This document shows, piece after piece, positions 49,931 through 59,558 of a DNA stretch of 64,000 nucleotides. The notes beneath the pieces were generated by a model. That model was not told the DNA's origin. It searched no databases and saw only the letters and a list, made by a program, of their open reading frames with translations. Each line of letters starts with the position of its first letter. The first letter of the stretch is position 1. The DNA is taken from the NCBI RefSeq assembly GCF_047922965.1, contig NZ_CP150481.1, positions 930,001 through 994,000 on the forward strand, written 5' to 3'. Source of the stretch: Neptunicella plasticusilytica. Lineage in GTDB: Bacteria; Pseudomonadota; Gammaproteobacteria; Enterobacterales; Alteromonadaceae. Both the position numbers and the translations under genes were made by a program.

Positions 49931-52806
49931 TTAACATGAAACAGTTCGCCCTAAAAATATACCCGGTCTACCTCGTTGCCATCATGTTGGCTGGATTACT
50001 TGCTTTTCCTGCTTATGCTGAGTTGCAGGAAAGTTATATCAGTACTGATTATCAAAAAGGCGATTTTGTTGTTGCCAACAATAACGACGTCGCCAGCCTG
50101 TATGTAGATAGTCAGGATTACAAGGGGGTTATTCGTGCGGTTAGCAATCTGCACGGTGATATTTTTAAGGTTACGGGTCAACAGGGGCGGATAGTGACCG
50201 AGTCCACATCTGCTGCGTCGCTGATTATTATTGGTACGCTAGGTCATAGTCAGTTGATCGATAAGCTGGTGGCGACAGGCAAAATTAACGTTTCAGGTAT
50301 TCGTGATCAATGGGAAGCTTTCATAATCCAGACAGTCGATAATCCTGTTGCCGGCATTGAAAAGGCGCTGGTGATTGTGGGTAGTGACAAACGCGGCAGC
50401 ATTTTTGGGGTTTATGATTTGTCCGAGAAAATCGGCGTGTCACCCTGGTATTGGTGGGCCGATGTGGCGATAAAAAAACATCAACAGCTGTTTGTGCACA
50501 AAGATACGTTGATTCAGGATCAGCCCAAAGTGCGTTATCGCGGTATTTTCCTGAATGATGAAGCGCCTGCGCTTACTGGTTGGGTAAAGGAAAAATTTGG
50601 CGATTACAACAGCCAGTTCTACGAGCATGTGTTTGAGTTGTTATTGCGTTTAAAAGCTAATTTTTTATGGCCAGCGATGTGGAATAACGCCTTTAGTCTG
50701 GATGATCCGAATAACTCAATTTTGGCCGATGAAATGGGTATCGTGATGAGTAACTCCCATCATGAACCCATGATGCGCGCAGATAAGGAATGGGATCGGG
50801 TCGGAAAAGGCAAATGGGATTACGCGGTTAATAAAGACAACCTGTACCAATTCTGGCAACAAGGTGCTCAGCGACATAAAAATCTGGAAAGTATTTTTAC
50901 CCTGGGGATGCGCGGCCAGGCAGATACACCGATGAGTGAAACCGAGAATATCGGCCTGCTGGAAGAAATTGTGGCTGATCAGCGGCAAATCCTTAAAGAG
51001 ACCTTTAGTGATCGGGATATTAGCGAGGTGCCACAGGTCTGGACCTTGTACAAGGAAGTGCAGGGGTATTACGAGAAAGGTATGCGTGTGCCCGATGATG
51101 TGACCCTGTTATGGTCGGATGATAACTGGGGAAATATCCGTCGCTTGCCTACCCCGGAAGAACGAAAGCGTAGCGGCGGTGCGGGCGTGTATTACCATTT
51201 TGATTATGTGGGGGGGCCGCGATCCTATCGCTGGATCAACTCTACCCAGATCAGCAAAGTTTGGGAGCAGATGAACCTGGCCTATCAGTATGATGCCACT
51301 CGCATCTGGATCACCAATGTGGGGGATTTAAAGCCAATGGAATTCCCCACTGACTTTTTCTTGCGTTTGGCCTGGGATCCCGAGCGTTGGCCGAAGGAGA
51401 AACTACAAGAATTTGGTCAGCAATGGGCCGCTCAGCAGTTTGGTTCGCAATACGCCGAACAGATTGAACATCTACTTACGGCCTACACCCGCCATAACGC
51501 CAGACGTAAACCCGAACTGCTGGACGAAAATACCTATAGCCAATTGCACTACAACGAGGCGGAGCGGATTTCTGCTGAGTTGGAAGGGCTGGTGTCACAA
51601 GCAGAATCTTTATATCGCAAGATTCCGCAAAACAACCAAAACGCGTTTTTTCAACTGGTGCTGCACCCGATTAAGGCCAACAGCATTTTGTTCGAGTTAT
51701 ATAACAATGTGGCGAAGAACCGTTTATATGCCCAGCAGGGGCGAGCTAGTACTAATCGATATGCCAAGCAGGCTCGGCAGAAATTTACTGAAGATGCTGA
51801 GCTGACCCAGCAATATCATCAGTTGGAGGATGGCCGCTGGAATCATTTTATGGATCAGACTCATATCGGCTATACCCACTGGAACAATCCTCCTGCCAAT
51901 ACTTTGCCTTATGTGGCTCAAAACCAGCCCGCTGATGTGGCGGATATGGGCGTCGCGGTAGAAGGTAGTGTTGCAGCCTGGCCACAAACCGGCGCATTAA
52001 GTCTGGATACCTTCAGTCCTTATGGCCAGTCCAGACGTTATATTGATATTTATAACAAGGGAAAACGTTCATTTGAATACGAGGTCACGGCATCAGAACC
52101 CTGGATCAAAATTAGTAAATCCAAAGGTAATGTGCTGGTTGAACAGCGTGTCTGGATCAGCATCGATTGGCAACAAGTACCGCAAGGAAAGGTGACAGGT
52201 TCTGTGTTGATTAAAGGCACAGGATGGGGAGGCGCTAACGTGAATATCAGTGCATTTAATCCTGAGCGAAAACCTCAGCAGGGCTTTATTGAAGCCGACG
52301 GTTATGTGTCGATAATGGCTGCCAGTGGTAGGGCGTCAAATAGTCATGCTGGCAGTGGTTGGCAGGAAATCCCCTTATATGGTCGTGAACAGTCAGCTAT
52401 GTCGAGTTTTGCACCGCTGGATCAGCGCTTTACTGATACAGATAATGCACCCTATCTTGAATATGATGTGTACTTGTTTAATCCACAACAATTACAAGTA
52501 CACACTATTGTGGCTCCCACGCTAAATTTTGTGCCGGGAAGGGGATTACGTTTTGCTATCGGATTTGACGATCAGCCACCGCAGATGATTGATATTCTTG
52601 CCAACAGTCAGCACAGCGATTGGCAGCAAGCTGTTAGTGATGGTGTACGTAGCGTGCTGACTGAACATCAGCTTGAGCAACCGGGCGCGCATAAGCTGAA
52701 AATTTACATGCTGGATCCGGCCGTGGTTATACAGAAAATTATTATTGATACAGGTGGATTGCAACCCAGCTACCTTGGGCCTCCGCCAAGCCAGTATCTG
52801 CCTTAA
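49927..52806 (+). CDS. GH115 alpha-glucuronidase
   Basis: Removes (4-O-methyl-)glucuronic acid from xylan, including internal residues. 959 aa with signal peptide (LVAIMLAGLLAFPAYA). Family blocks: SIFGVYDLSEKIGVSPWYWWADV, RYRGIFLNDEAPALTGW, RLKANFLWPAMWNNAF, SNSHHEPMMR, VTLLWSDDNWGN and WITNVGDLKPMEFP, the typical GH115 four-domain protein. The GTG at 49927 is favoured because AGGAA lies 8 bases upstream; the ATG at 49936 is the alternative. The four-base overlap with the GH43 stop indicates coupled translation. Confidence 0.94.
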   Translation: MINMKQFALKIYPVYLVAIMLAGLLAFPAYAELQESYISTDYQKGDFVVANNNDVASLYVDSQDYKGVIRAVSNLHGDIFKVTGQQGRIVTESTSAASLIIIGTLGHSQLIDKLVATGKINVSGIRDQWEAFIIQTVDNPVAGIEKALVIVGSDKRGSIFGVYDLSEKIGVSPWYWWADVAIKKHQQLFVHKDTLIQDQPKVRYRGIFLNDEAPALTGWVKEKFGDYNSQFYEHVFELLLRLKANFLWPAMWNNAFSLDDPNNSILADEMGIVMSNSHHEPMMRADKEWDRVGKGKWDYAVNKDNLYQFWQQGAQRHKNLESIFTLGMRGQADTPMSETENIGLLEEIVADQRQILKETFSDRDISEVPQVWTLYKEVQGYYEKGMRVPDDVTLLWSDDNWGNIRRLPTPEERKRSGGAGVYYHFDYVGGPRSYRWINSTQISKVWEQMNLAYQYDATRIWITNVGDLKPMEFPTDFFLRLAWDPERWPKEKLQEFGQQWAAQQFGSQYAEQIEHLLTAYTRHNARRKPELLDENTYSQLHYNEAERISAELEGLVSQAESLYRKIPQNNQNAFFQLVLHPIKANSILFELYNNVAKNRLYAQQGRASTNRYAKQARQKFTEDAELTQQYHQLEDGRWNHFMDQTHIGYTHWNNPPANTLPYVAQNQPADVADMGVAVEGSVAAWPQTGALSLDTFSPYGQSRRYIDIYNKGKRSFEYEVTASEPWIKISKSKGNVLVEQRVWISIDWQQVPQGKVTGSVLIKGTGWGGANVNISAFNPERKPQQGFIEADGYVSIMAASGRASNSHAGSGWQEIPLYGREQSAMSSFAPLDQRFTDTDNAPYLEYDVYLFNPQQLQVHTIVAPTLNFVPGRGLRFAIGFDDQPPQMIDILANSQHSDWQQAVSDGVRSVLTEHQLEQPGAHKLKIYMLDPAVVIQKIIIDTGGLQPSYLGPPPSQYLP

Positions 52807-52825
52807 TGTGTTGTGGAGAGATTGA

Positions 52826-54034
52826 GTGAAGATCACCGAAGCTAAAGTTATTGTATGTTGTCCCGGTCGTAATTTTGTCACATTAAAAATTATCACCGAT
52901 GAAGGTTTGTATGGTGTCGGTGATGCGACGTTAAACGGCCGCGAGAAGTCAGTAGTATCTTATCTGCAAGATTACGTTGTACCGATGCTGATTGGCAAAG
53001 ATCCGCAGCGTATTGAAGATATTTGGCAGTATTTATATCGGGGAGCCTACTGGCGTCGTGGTCCCGTGGGCATGACGGCGATTGCTGCAGTGGATACCGC
53101 ACTATGGGATATCAAAGCCAAAGCCGCCAATATGCCGTTGTATCAATTACTGGGTGGCCGCAGCCGGGATAAAATTATGGTGTATACCCATGCCAATGGA
53201 GCCGATTTACCCTCGACGTTGGATGCTGTTGGCAAGGCGATTGATCAAGGTTACAAGGCTATTCGGGTGCAATCCGGAATTCCGGGCGTGGCCAGCACTT
53301 ACGGTGTGGCCAAAGACGGTGGAAAGTATGAACCGGCCGATTCCGATCTGCCCTCTGAAAGTGTCTGGTCGACCGAGAAATACCTTAACTATACCCCCAC
53401 CTTATTCGACGAGGTTCGGCGTCAATATGGCGATGATATTCATTTGTTGCACGATGTTCATCACCGTTTAACCCCGATAGAAGCCGGGCGCTTGGGTAAA
53501 GAGTTGGAGCCCTACCATCTGTTCTGGATGGAAGACGCGGTGCCGGCTGAAAATCAGGATGGATTTAAACTGCTCCGTCAGCACACCACAACACCGATAG
53601 CGGTAGGTGAGGTGTTTAATTCCATTCACGATTGCCGCGAGTTAATCCAGAATCAGTTGATTGACTATATTCGCTCTACCGTTGTGCATGCTGGTGGTAT
53701 TACTCAGCTGCGCCGTATAGCGGACTTTGCTTCCCTCTATCATGTGCGCACCGGTTGTCATGGGGCGACGGACTTGTCGCCTATTTGCATGGGTGCCGCG
53801 TTGCATTTTGATTACTGGGTGCCAAATTTTGGCATTCAGGAACATATGCCGCATAGCGAACTGATGGAATCGGTTTTTACTCGTGACTATCGCTATCAGG
53901 ATGGTTATTTCACTCCAGGTGAAAAAATCGGTCATGGTGTTGATATCGATGAAACGCTAGCTAAAAAGTATCCTTATCAGCGAGCTTGCCTACCGGTCAA
54001 CCGTCTGGAAGACGGTACCTTGTGGAACTGGTAG
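52826..54034 (+). CDS. manD: D-mannonate dehydratase (enolase superfamily)
   Basis: Converts D-mannonate to 2-keto-3-deoxy-gluconate, the step done by UxuA in E. coli. 402 aa. Metal ligands D210, E236 and E262 (LLHDVHHRL, FWMEDAVPAEN, AVGEVFNS) and catalytic R147, Y159 and H212 occur at the same numbers as in characterised Novosphingobium ManD, a strong indication of the true high-efficiency subgroup. Starts with GTG at 52826 behind GGAGAG. Following GH115 by 19 bases, it links glucuronate release to catabolism. Confidence 0.93.
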   Translation: MKITEAKVIVCCPGRNFVTLKIITDEGLYGVGDATLNGREKSVVSYLQDYVVPMLIGKDPQRIEDIWQYLYRGAYWRRGPVGMTAIAAVDTALWDIKAKAANMPLYQLLGGRSRDKIMVYTHANGADLPSTLDAVGKAIDQGYKAIRVQSGIPGVASTYGVAKDGGKYEPADSDLPSESVWSTEKYLNYTPTLFDEVRRQYGDDIHLLHDVHHRLTPIEAGRLGKELEPYHLFWMEDAVPAENQDGFKLLRQHTTTPIAVGEVFNSIHDCRELIQNQLIDYIRSTVVHAGGITQLRRIADFASLYHVRTGCHGATDLSPICMGAALHFDYWVPNFGIQEHMPHSELMESVFTRDYRYQDGYFTPGEKIGHGVDIDETLAKKYPYQRACLPVNRLEDGTLWNW

Positions 54035-54103
54035 CCGATAGAGGACTAGATTTAATAAAACGCGCAATTATCCATTTCTTTGCATGTTGTTAAATACAAA
54101 TAA

Positions 54104-54129
54104 GGCCAATGTAAACAGTTACATTGGCC
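54104..54129 (+). terminator. Hairpin after manD
   Basis: Perfect 11-base stem GGCCAATGTAA / TTACATTGGCC with loop ACAG, 69 bases after the stop. No T-run. The rest of the 472-base stretch to 54507 is AT-rich and, apart from the palindrome at 54347, shows nothing recognised. Confidence 0.55.
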
Positions 54130-54346
54130 GCTGACGTTGTTAAATCCGACTTTTGTGATTGTAATTTTTATCATTATCCTGCTTACGTAAATTTACTTTT
54201 ATCTATTTAACTATTTGTTTTTGAAATATAAAAGTTAATTTCTTGTTGCCCATTATATAAATATTTCGTCGCTTTCTTAAATGTTACCAAAATGTTTCGA
54301 TTTATTGTTTTAATGTTGCGAAATTTGCGCTAACGTTTGACTGGGT

Positions 54347-54358
54347 GTAACCGGTCAC
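54347..54358. promoter_or_regulatory. Operator-like GTAACCGGTCAC before the second TonB receptor
   Basis: One base from the perfect palindrome at 38676. TTGACT at 54338-54343 could be a -35 element, which would place this site between -35 and -10. Confidence 0.5.
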
Positions 54359-54506
54359 GCACTATCCCTCACGATACATTGATATTCTTGTGATGAATGT
54401 GTCTGGCTTGTTATCCGTCGTTGTAAACGATTTCAAGTTAACTTGCCGTCAAGAGCAGGAATCACAAATATGAATGTTAATAATGAGACGACAGTGGAGC
54501 ATAACG

Positions 54507-57500
54507 ATGGCACATCAACGTGTTAATTCGAACAATAATAAATTAAATCAGCCCATCTTCAGAAAGTCATTAATTGCGATGGCGATGATGGGACTCAGCC
54601 TGACTGCTTACGGGCAACAAGCTGAACCAGCAACTGACGCCGACGCGGCTCAAGCCGCAGAGGAAAAAGATGTAGAACAAATTGAAGTGCGTGGTACCAG
54701 GGCTAACCTGCTTAACGCACAAAACTTGAAACGTGGTTCAGATACGGTAGTGGATTCGATTACCGCGACGGACATCGGTTCGTTACCGGATCGAAGTGTA
54801 CTGGAGGCCATTCAGCGTTTGCCTGGTGTATCGGTAGAACGTTTTGCCGGTCCTGATGATCCGGATCACTTTAGTGTGGAAGGTAGTGGTGCAATCATCC
54901 GGGGAATGACCCAAACCCGCTCGGAGTTTAACGGTCGTGATTCGTTCACCGCCAACTCGGGTCGTGGCCTGTCATTCCAGGATGTGTCTCCCGAATTGAT
55001 GGGGGGCGTGGATGTTTATAAAAGCCAGACCGCCGATATGATTGAAGGCGGTATTGGTGGCACCATCAGTTTGCGTACTCGCAAACCCTTTGATTCACAA
55101 GACAGAGTCTTTGCTTTTAATGCCGATTATTCCTACGGTGATATTGCCGAGGAAGGCAGTCCGACATTTTCAGCCCTGTACAGTGACCGTTGGGAACTAG
55201 CCAGTGGTGCTGAATTTGGTTTGTTAGTCAATTATGCTAATTCAACTTTGCATGGCGCATCAGAAGGTATTCAGTCTGACGCTTATGTACAATATAAAGC
55301 CAGTGATATTGCCGGTGCCGAAGCTTTTATAGGCGATGATGGTGATGGTACGGTATGGATGCCGAACGCGGCTAACTTATTGAAGAAAGTGGACGATCGT
55401 AAACGTGAAGGTTTCTCGACTGCGATGCAGTTTGAAACCGCTGATGATAGTCTATTAGCCACCTTCCAGTACATCCGTTCCGACGCAAAATTATCCTGGC
55501 ATGAGCAGGCGATTAAATATCAGGGCGGTTATTCGCAAAATATTGCCGGTGAAGATGCGTCCCGACCACTAGCCGGTACCCAGTTTGAATTTGATGATAT
55601 GGGTCGTTTTGAATCCGGTACCATTACTCAAGGAGTTGGTGGCTGGCGTTCTGCCGATGGCAACCAGGATCATGTACCACGAACTTGGGGCGATAATCCG
55701 CAGAATCAGTTTGGACATAAAACCCAGTTTGATAGTCGGGTAAAAGACACCAGTACGTTAGTGGAAGATTACTCGCTGAACTTGCGCTGGCTGGCTACCG
55801 AGAATCTGACTCTGACCGGTGATGTGCAATATATCAAGGCTGACACGCAGGATGATGATGTGGTTGTCCACACAGGTACATTTACGGCACAGCAATATGA
55901 TGTAACGGGTTCGCGTCCTACTGTCACTATACTGGAACCCTGGTTAGGTGCTCGTGATGCCAATCCGGATGCATTTGCTACCGGATATCCCGGTTTCTCA
56001 GGTGATCCTGCCGGTGACAGTAATTACTTCCAGGATCCTAATTCCTACTTCTTACGTTCAGCCATGGACCACTATGAGCGTTCTGAAGGCGACTCTATTG
56101 CCGCTCGTCTGGACGGAAAATACTTTCTGCAAGATGCAGGCATTCTTAACTCGGTAGAAATGGGTGTGCGCTATGCCAAACGCGAGCAAACCATTCGCGC
56201 GACTAGTTGGAACTGGGGCTCCTTAGGTCCTGAGTTTAGTGGCTCAGCACCTGCAGCCTGGCTGGCTACCACGCCAGAAATTGATCCAAGTTCTTATGAG
56301 TTGGTGGATTGGTCTGATTTTATGGGCGGCGACGTCGCGACCATTCAGGGCAACAAGACCATTCATATGACCGAAGCTTACGTGCGTTCAGTGATTGACG
56401 GTGCTCGTCCCTATATGACGGCAGGAGGAACCTGGGAACCTTATCCTGATCGTGATGGAGTGGATGCAGAATTCGGGATCTTTACCCCGGGTGAAGTCAG
56501 TAATACTACTGAAACCAATAAAGCCGTTTATGTTCGCCTGAACTTTGAAGGTGATGATGAATTGCGCTATAGCGGTAATATTGGCTTCCGCTATGTGGAG
56601 TTAAAACGTGAAGCTGCAGGTTTTATCACTTTCCCTGATTTAATCCCTGATTTTGCCCCTCCTGCTTCAATTGGCAGTCAGCAACTGACGCCGGAGATTG
56701 TGACTAACTTTATCAATGAGCAAATGGCGGCCGACCCGAGTTTAACTGCGCGTGAGGTGATTGAGGCCAACGAATGGATCAGTGATGAGAAAAACTATTT
56801 GCCGGAAAGTTCACGCAATTTTGGTAATGATTACCGGGAAACACTCGAAGCCGAGAAAACCTTCAAGATGTTTTTGCCCAGCTTCAATATTAAAGTTGAG
56901 TTAACAGATGATCTGGTGGGACGTTTTGCTTTGTCAAAGGCAGTAGCGTTGCCTGATATGGGTGATGTAACCAACTACGCCAAACCTGGGGCGACAGATA
57001 TTACTACTGTGCGCGCTGGTGGGGTAGTTGACCCGGATAATCCGCCTGAGCCGGAAGATAACCTGATACAGGAAGCTTATGTAGGCTCATGGACTGGCAG
57101 TGGCGGTAACCCGTTATTGGCACCCATGGAATCTGTACAGTACGATATGTCACTGGAATGGTATTTTGCGGATGTGGGCCAGTTAAGCGCCACCATTTTC
57201 CATAAGGATTTGAGCAACTACTTTATCCAGGGAGGCTTCCCGCGTTCCTTTACCAACCCATCCACTGGCGAGCAACAAACCGTATTGATTTCGACTACGG
57301 TCAATGGTGGTGACGGTAAAATGGATGGTTTGGAAATCGCTTATCAGCAATTCTTTGATATGTTGCCCGAACCTTGGGATGGATTAGGTGTTCAAGCTAC
57401 CTATACCTATATCGATGCCAGTGGCGTACCAAACAACGAAACATCCTACGATACCATTGAGGCGGATCCTGATGGCTGGATAGGTAACGTTGCCAATGAC

Positions 57501-57869
57501 ACCGGTATACGGGTTAATATGGATGTAGTGCCACTACAGGGACAGTCGGAAAATACCGTTAACTTCGTGGGTATGTACGAAAAAGATGGTTGGAGTGCGC
57601 GTTTAGCTTATAACTGGCGTTCCAAGTATCTGTTAACTACCAGGGATGTAATTAGTAAAGCACCACTTTGGTACGATGATCATGGTCAACTGGATGGTTC
57701 GATTTTCTACGATATTAATGACAATCTGACAGTGGGACTGCAAGGTACGAACCTGACTAACTCAGTTTCAGAAACCATCATGATTTTGAATGATGATTAC
57801 CTGGAAGCGGGCCGTTCATGGTTCGAAGCCGACCGCCGTATTGCTTTAGTGGTTCGTGGTAACTTCTAA
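54507..57869 (+). CDS. TonB-dependent receptor of the halogenase/xylan locus
   Basis: About 1120-aa outer-membrane receptor. Starts at ATG 54507 with GGAG seven bases before it; the frame is open to a TTG at 54474. Signal peptide (LIAMAMMGLSLTAYGQQ), TonB-box-like EQIEVRGTRANL, plug with DIGSLPDRSVLEAIQRLPGVSVERF, EGSGAIIRGMTQTRSEFNGRD and GGVDVYKSQTADMIEGGIGGTISLRT, then a barrel ending RRIALVVRGNF. This plug type is common beside tryptophan-halogenase-like genes in Alteromonadales, Xanthomonadales and Caulobacterales. Likely cargo is acidic xylo-oligosaccharide, by context only. Confidence 0.9.
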   Translation: MAHQRVNSNNNKLNQPIFRKSLIAMAMMGLSLTAYGQQAEPATDADAAQAAEEKDVEQIEVRGTRANLLNAQNLKRGSDTVVDSITATDIGSLPDRSVLEAIQRLPGVSVERFAGPDDPDHFSVEGSGAIIRGMTQTRSEFNGRDSFTANSGRGLSFQDVSPELMGGVDVYKSQTADMIEGGIGGTISLRTRKPFDSQDRVFAFNADYSYGDIAEEGSPTFSALYSDRWELASGAEFGLLVNYANSTLHGASEGIQSDAYVQYKASDIAGAEAFIGDDGDGTVWMPNAANLLKKVDDRKREGFSTAMQFETADDSLLATFQYIRSDAKLSWHEQAIKYQGGYSQNIAGEDASRPLAGTQFEFDDMGRFESGTITQGVGGWRSADGNQDHVPRTWGDNPQNQFGHKTQFDSRVKDTSTLVEDYSLNLRWLATENLTLTGDVQYIKADTQDDDVVVHTGTFTAQQYDVTGSRPTVTILEPWLGARDANPDAFATGYPGFSGDPAGDSNYFQDPNSYFLRSAMDHYERSEGDSIAARLDGKYFLQDAGILNSVEMGVRYAKREQTIRATSWNWGSLGPEFSGSAPAAWLATTPEIDPSSYELVDWSDFMGGDVATIQGNKTIHMTEAYVRSVIDGARPYMTAGGTWEPYPDRDGVDAEFGIFTPGEVSNTTETNKAVYVRLNFEGDDELRYSGNIGFRYVELKREAAGFITFPDLIPDFAPPASIGSQQLTPEIVTNFINEQMAADPSLTAREVIEANEWISDEKNYLPESSRNFGNDYRETLEAEKTFKMFLPSFNIKVELTDDLVGRFALSKAVALPDMGDVTNYAKPGATDITTVRAGGVVDPDNPPEPEDNLIQEAYVGSWTGSGGNPLLAPMESVQYDMSLEWYFADVGQLSATIFHKDLSNYFIQGGFPRSFTNPSTGEQQTVLISTTVNGGDGKMDGLEIAYQQFFDMLPEPWDGLGVQATYTYIDASGVPNNETSYDTIEADPDGWIGNVANDTGIRVNMDVVPLQGQSENTVNFVGMYEKDGWSARLAYNWRSKYLLTTRDVISKAPLWYDDHGQLDGSIFYDINDNLTVGLQGTNLTNSVSETIMILNDDYLEAGRSWFEADRRIALVVRGNF

Positions 57870-57890
57870 GCTTAATCGCCTGTGAAATAC

Positions 57891-57922
57891 AATGCGCCCT
57901 GAGTGATTGGGGCGCATTTTTT
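57891..57922 (+). terminator. Rho-independent terminator
   Basis: AATGCGCCC / GGGCGCATT stem with six T, 21 bases after the TonB receptor stop. It separates the receptor from the halogenase run, perhaps partially. Confidence 0.88.
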
Positions 57923-58007
57923 GTTTTGTATAAAGGAAAAGATATCGCTCAATATTTCTGCCCGTTACTGGTATAAAGTGTGAATAGGATGATTGAGCTG
58001 ACGTCGG

Positions 58008-59558
58008 ATGCCTATGAAGAAAATGAAAGTGGTGATTGTGGGTGGTGGTTCATCTGGCTGGATGACAGCGGCAGCATTAGCCCGTTTTTTATCCTCCCAG
58101 CATTATGAACTGATACAGATAGAATCTGCCGTTATTGGTACCGTCGGTGTCGGTGAAGCGACCATCCCTCATATTCGCCAGTTTAACCAAATGTTGGGTA
58201 TCGATGAAAATGAATTTATTCGCGCCACTGGAGCTACTTATAAATTAGCTATTCAGTTTGATGGTTGGGGAGCGCCTGACAGCCGTTATATGCACCCTTT
58301 CGGTTTTAGTGGTCATGACATTAACGGTATTAACTTCCACCAATACTGGCTACATTTAAATCGATTCAGTCAGGTTCTACCATTTGATCATTTCTCTGTT
58401 GCAGCTATGGCCGCCAGTCAGGATAAATTTCAGTATCAACATCCTGATCCGGATTGTTTATTAGCAGAATACAATTACGCATTTCATCTGGACGCCAGTT
58501 TGTATGCCGATTATTTGAAAGCCTATGCGGTAAAACTGGGTGTCAAAGCGATAGAAGGTAAAGTCGCGAACGTGTGTTTGGCTTCGGATAGTGGCAATAT
58601 CGACGCTGTCGTGCTCGAGTCGGCTCAACGTATCGAAGGTGATCTGTTTGTTGACTGTTCAGGCTTCCGTGGTGTGTTAATTGAACAGACATTGAAAACC
58701 GGATACCAAAGCTGGAGTCATTGGCTACCTTGCGACAGAGCGTTGGCCGTGCCCAGCGAAAAAATGGCGAATCCGCCTTCCTACACCCGTGCCACTGCAA
58801 AAAAAGTTGGATGGCAGTGGCGAATTCCGCTGCAGCATAGAACCGGCAATGGCCTGGTGTATTGTGGACAATATTTATCCGATGATGAAGCGCAACAAAT
58901 ATTACTCGACGGTCTGGATCGCGCCGTTAGCGGGCAACCTAAGTTACTGCGTTTTAGTACAGGTAAAAGGAAATTGTCATGGCATAAAAACTGTGTGGCA
59001 ATTGGGCTATCCGCCGGTTTTCTGGAGCCATTAGAATCAACCAGCTTGTATTTGACCCAAATTGCGATCCAGAAGCTGATTGAATTTTTCCCGGCTAACG
59101 GCTTGTGTGATATCGAGCGGGATACTTTTAATCAACAACTGGATAATGAATATTGTCGGGTCAGGGATTTTATTATCCTGCACTATAAAATTAACCAACG
59201 TAATGATTCGGATTTTTGGCGCGACTGTCGAACCATGCCGGTGCCGGACTCCCTGCAGGAACAGATGGATCTGTTCGCTCGTACTGGCCATATTATCTCC
59301 TATCGACAAGGGTTGTTCGTTTCACCCAGTTGGCTGGCTGTTTACTTGGGACAGGGCTGGTTGCCAGAGCAGTATGATGCCAGAACCAGTTATTGCGCTA
59401 TGGATAAGTTGCAACACTATTTTCAGCGGCATGCCGAGCAGATTAAACAGACAGTCAATAATATGCAGAGCCACACTGTTGCGATTGAACACACACAACG
59501 AACGGATGTTAATCAATATCCGCCTGCCCAGCTCAGTTTATATGGTAGCCGTACATGA
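58008..59558 (+). CDS. Tryptophan-halogenase-family flavoprotein 1
   Basis: FAD-dependent halogenase family, 516 aa. FAD fold VVIVGGGSSGWMTAAAL (GxGxxG), the second flavin strap GTVGVGEATIP, catalytic Lys at residue 79 (ATYKLAIQF, the position of K79 in PrnA) and E343 in GFLEPLESTS (PrnA E346), plus W-x-W-x-I-P in GWQWRIPLQ, which blocks ordinary monooxygenation. All the parts needed for HOCl-type halogenation are therefore present. Substrate is unknown; members beside TonB receptors have not been tied to tryptophan. It overlaps the next gene by ATGA. Confidence 0.88.
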   Translation: MPMKKMKVVIVGGGSSGWMTAAALARFLSSQHYELIQIESAVIGTVGVGEATIPHIRQFNQMLGIDENEFIRATGATYKLAIQFDGWGAPDSRYMHPFGFSGHDINGINFHQYWLHLNRFSQVLPFDHFSVAAMAASQDKFQYQHPDPDCLLAEYNYAFHLDASLYADYLKAYAVKLGVKAIEGKVANVCLASDSGNIDAVVLESAQRIEGDLFVDCSGFRGVLIEQTLKTGYQSWSHWLPCDRALAVPSEKMANPPSYTRATAKKVGWQWRIPLQHRTGNGLVYCGQYLSDDEAQQILLDGLDRAVSGQPKLLRFSTGKRKLSWHKNCVAIGLSAGFLEPLESTSLYLTQIAIQKLIEFFPANGLCDIERDTFNQQLDNEYCRVRDFIILHYKINQRNDSDFWRDCRTMPVPDSLQEQMDLFARTGHIISYRQGLFVSPSWLAVYLGQGWLPEQYDARTSYCAMDKLQHYFQRHAEQIKQTVNNMQSHTVAIEHTQRTDVNQYPPAQLSLYGSRT

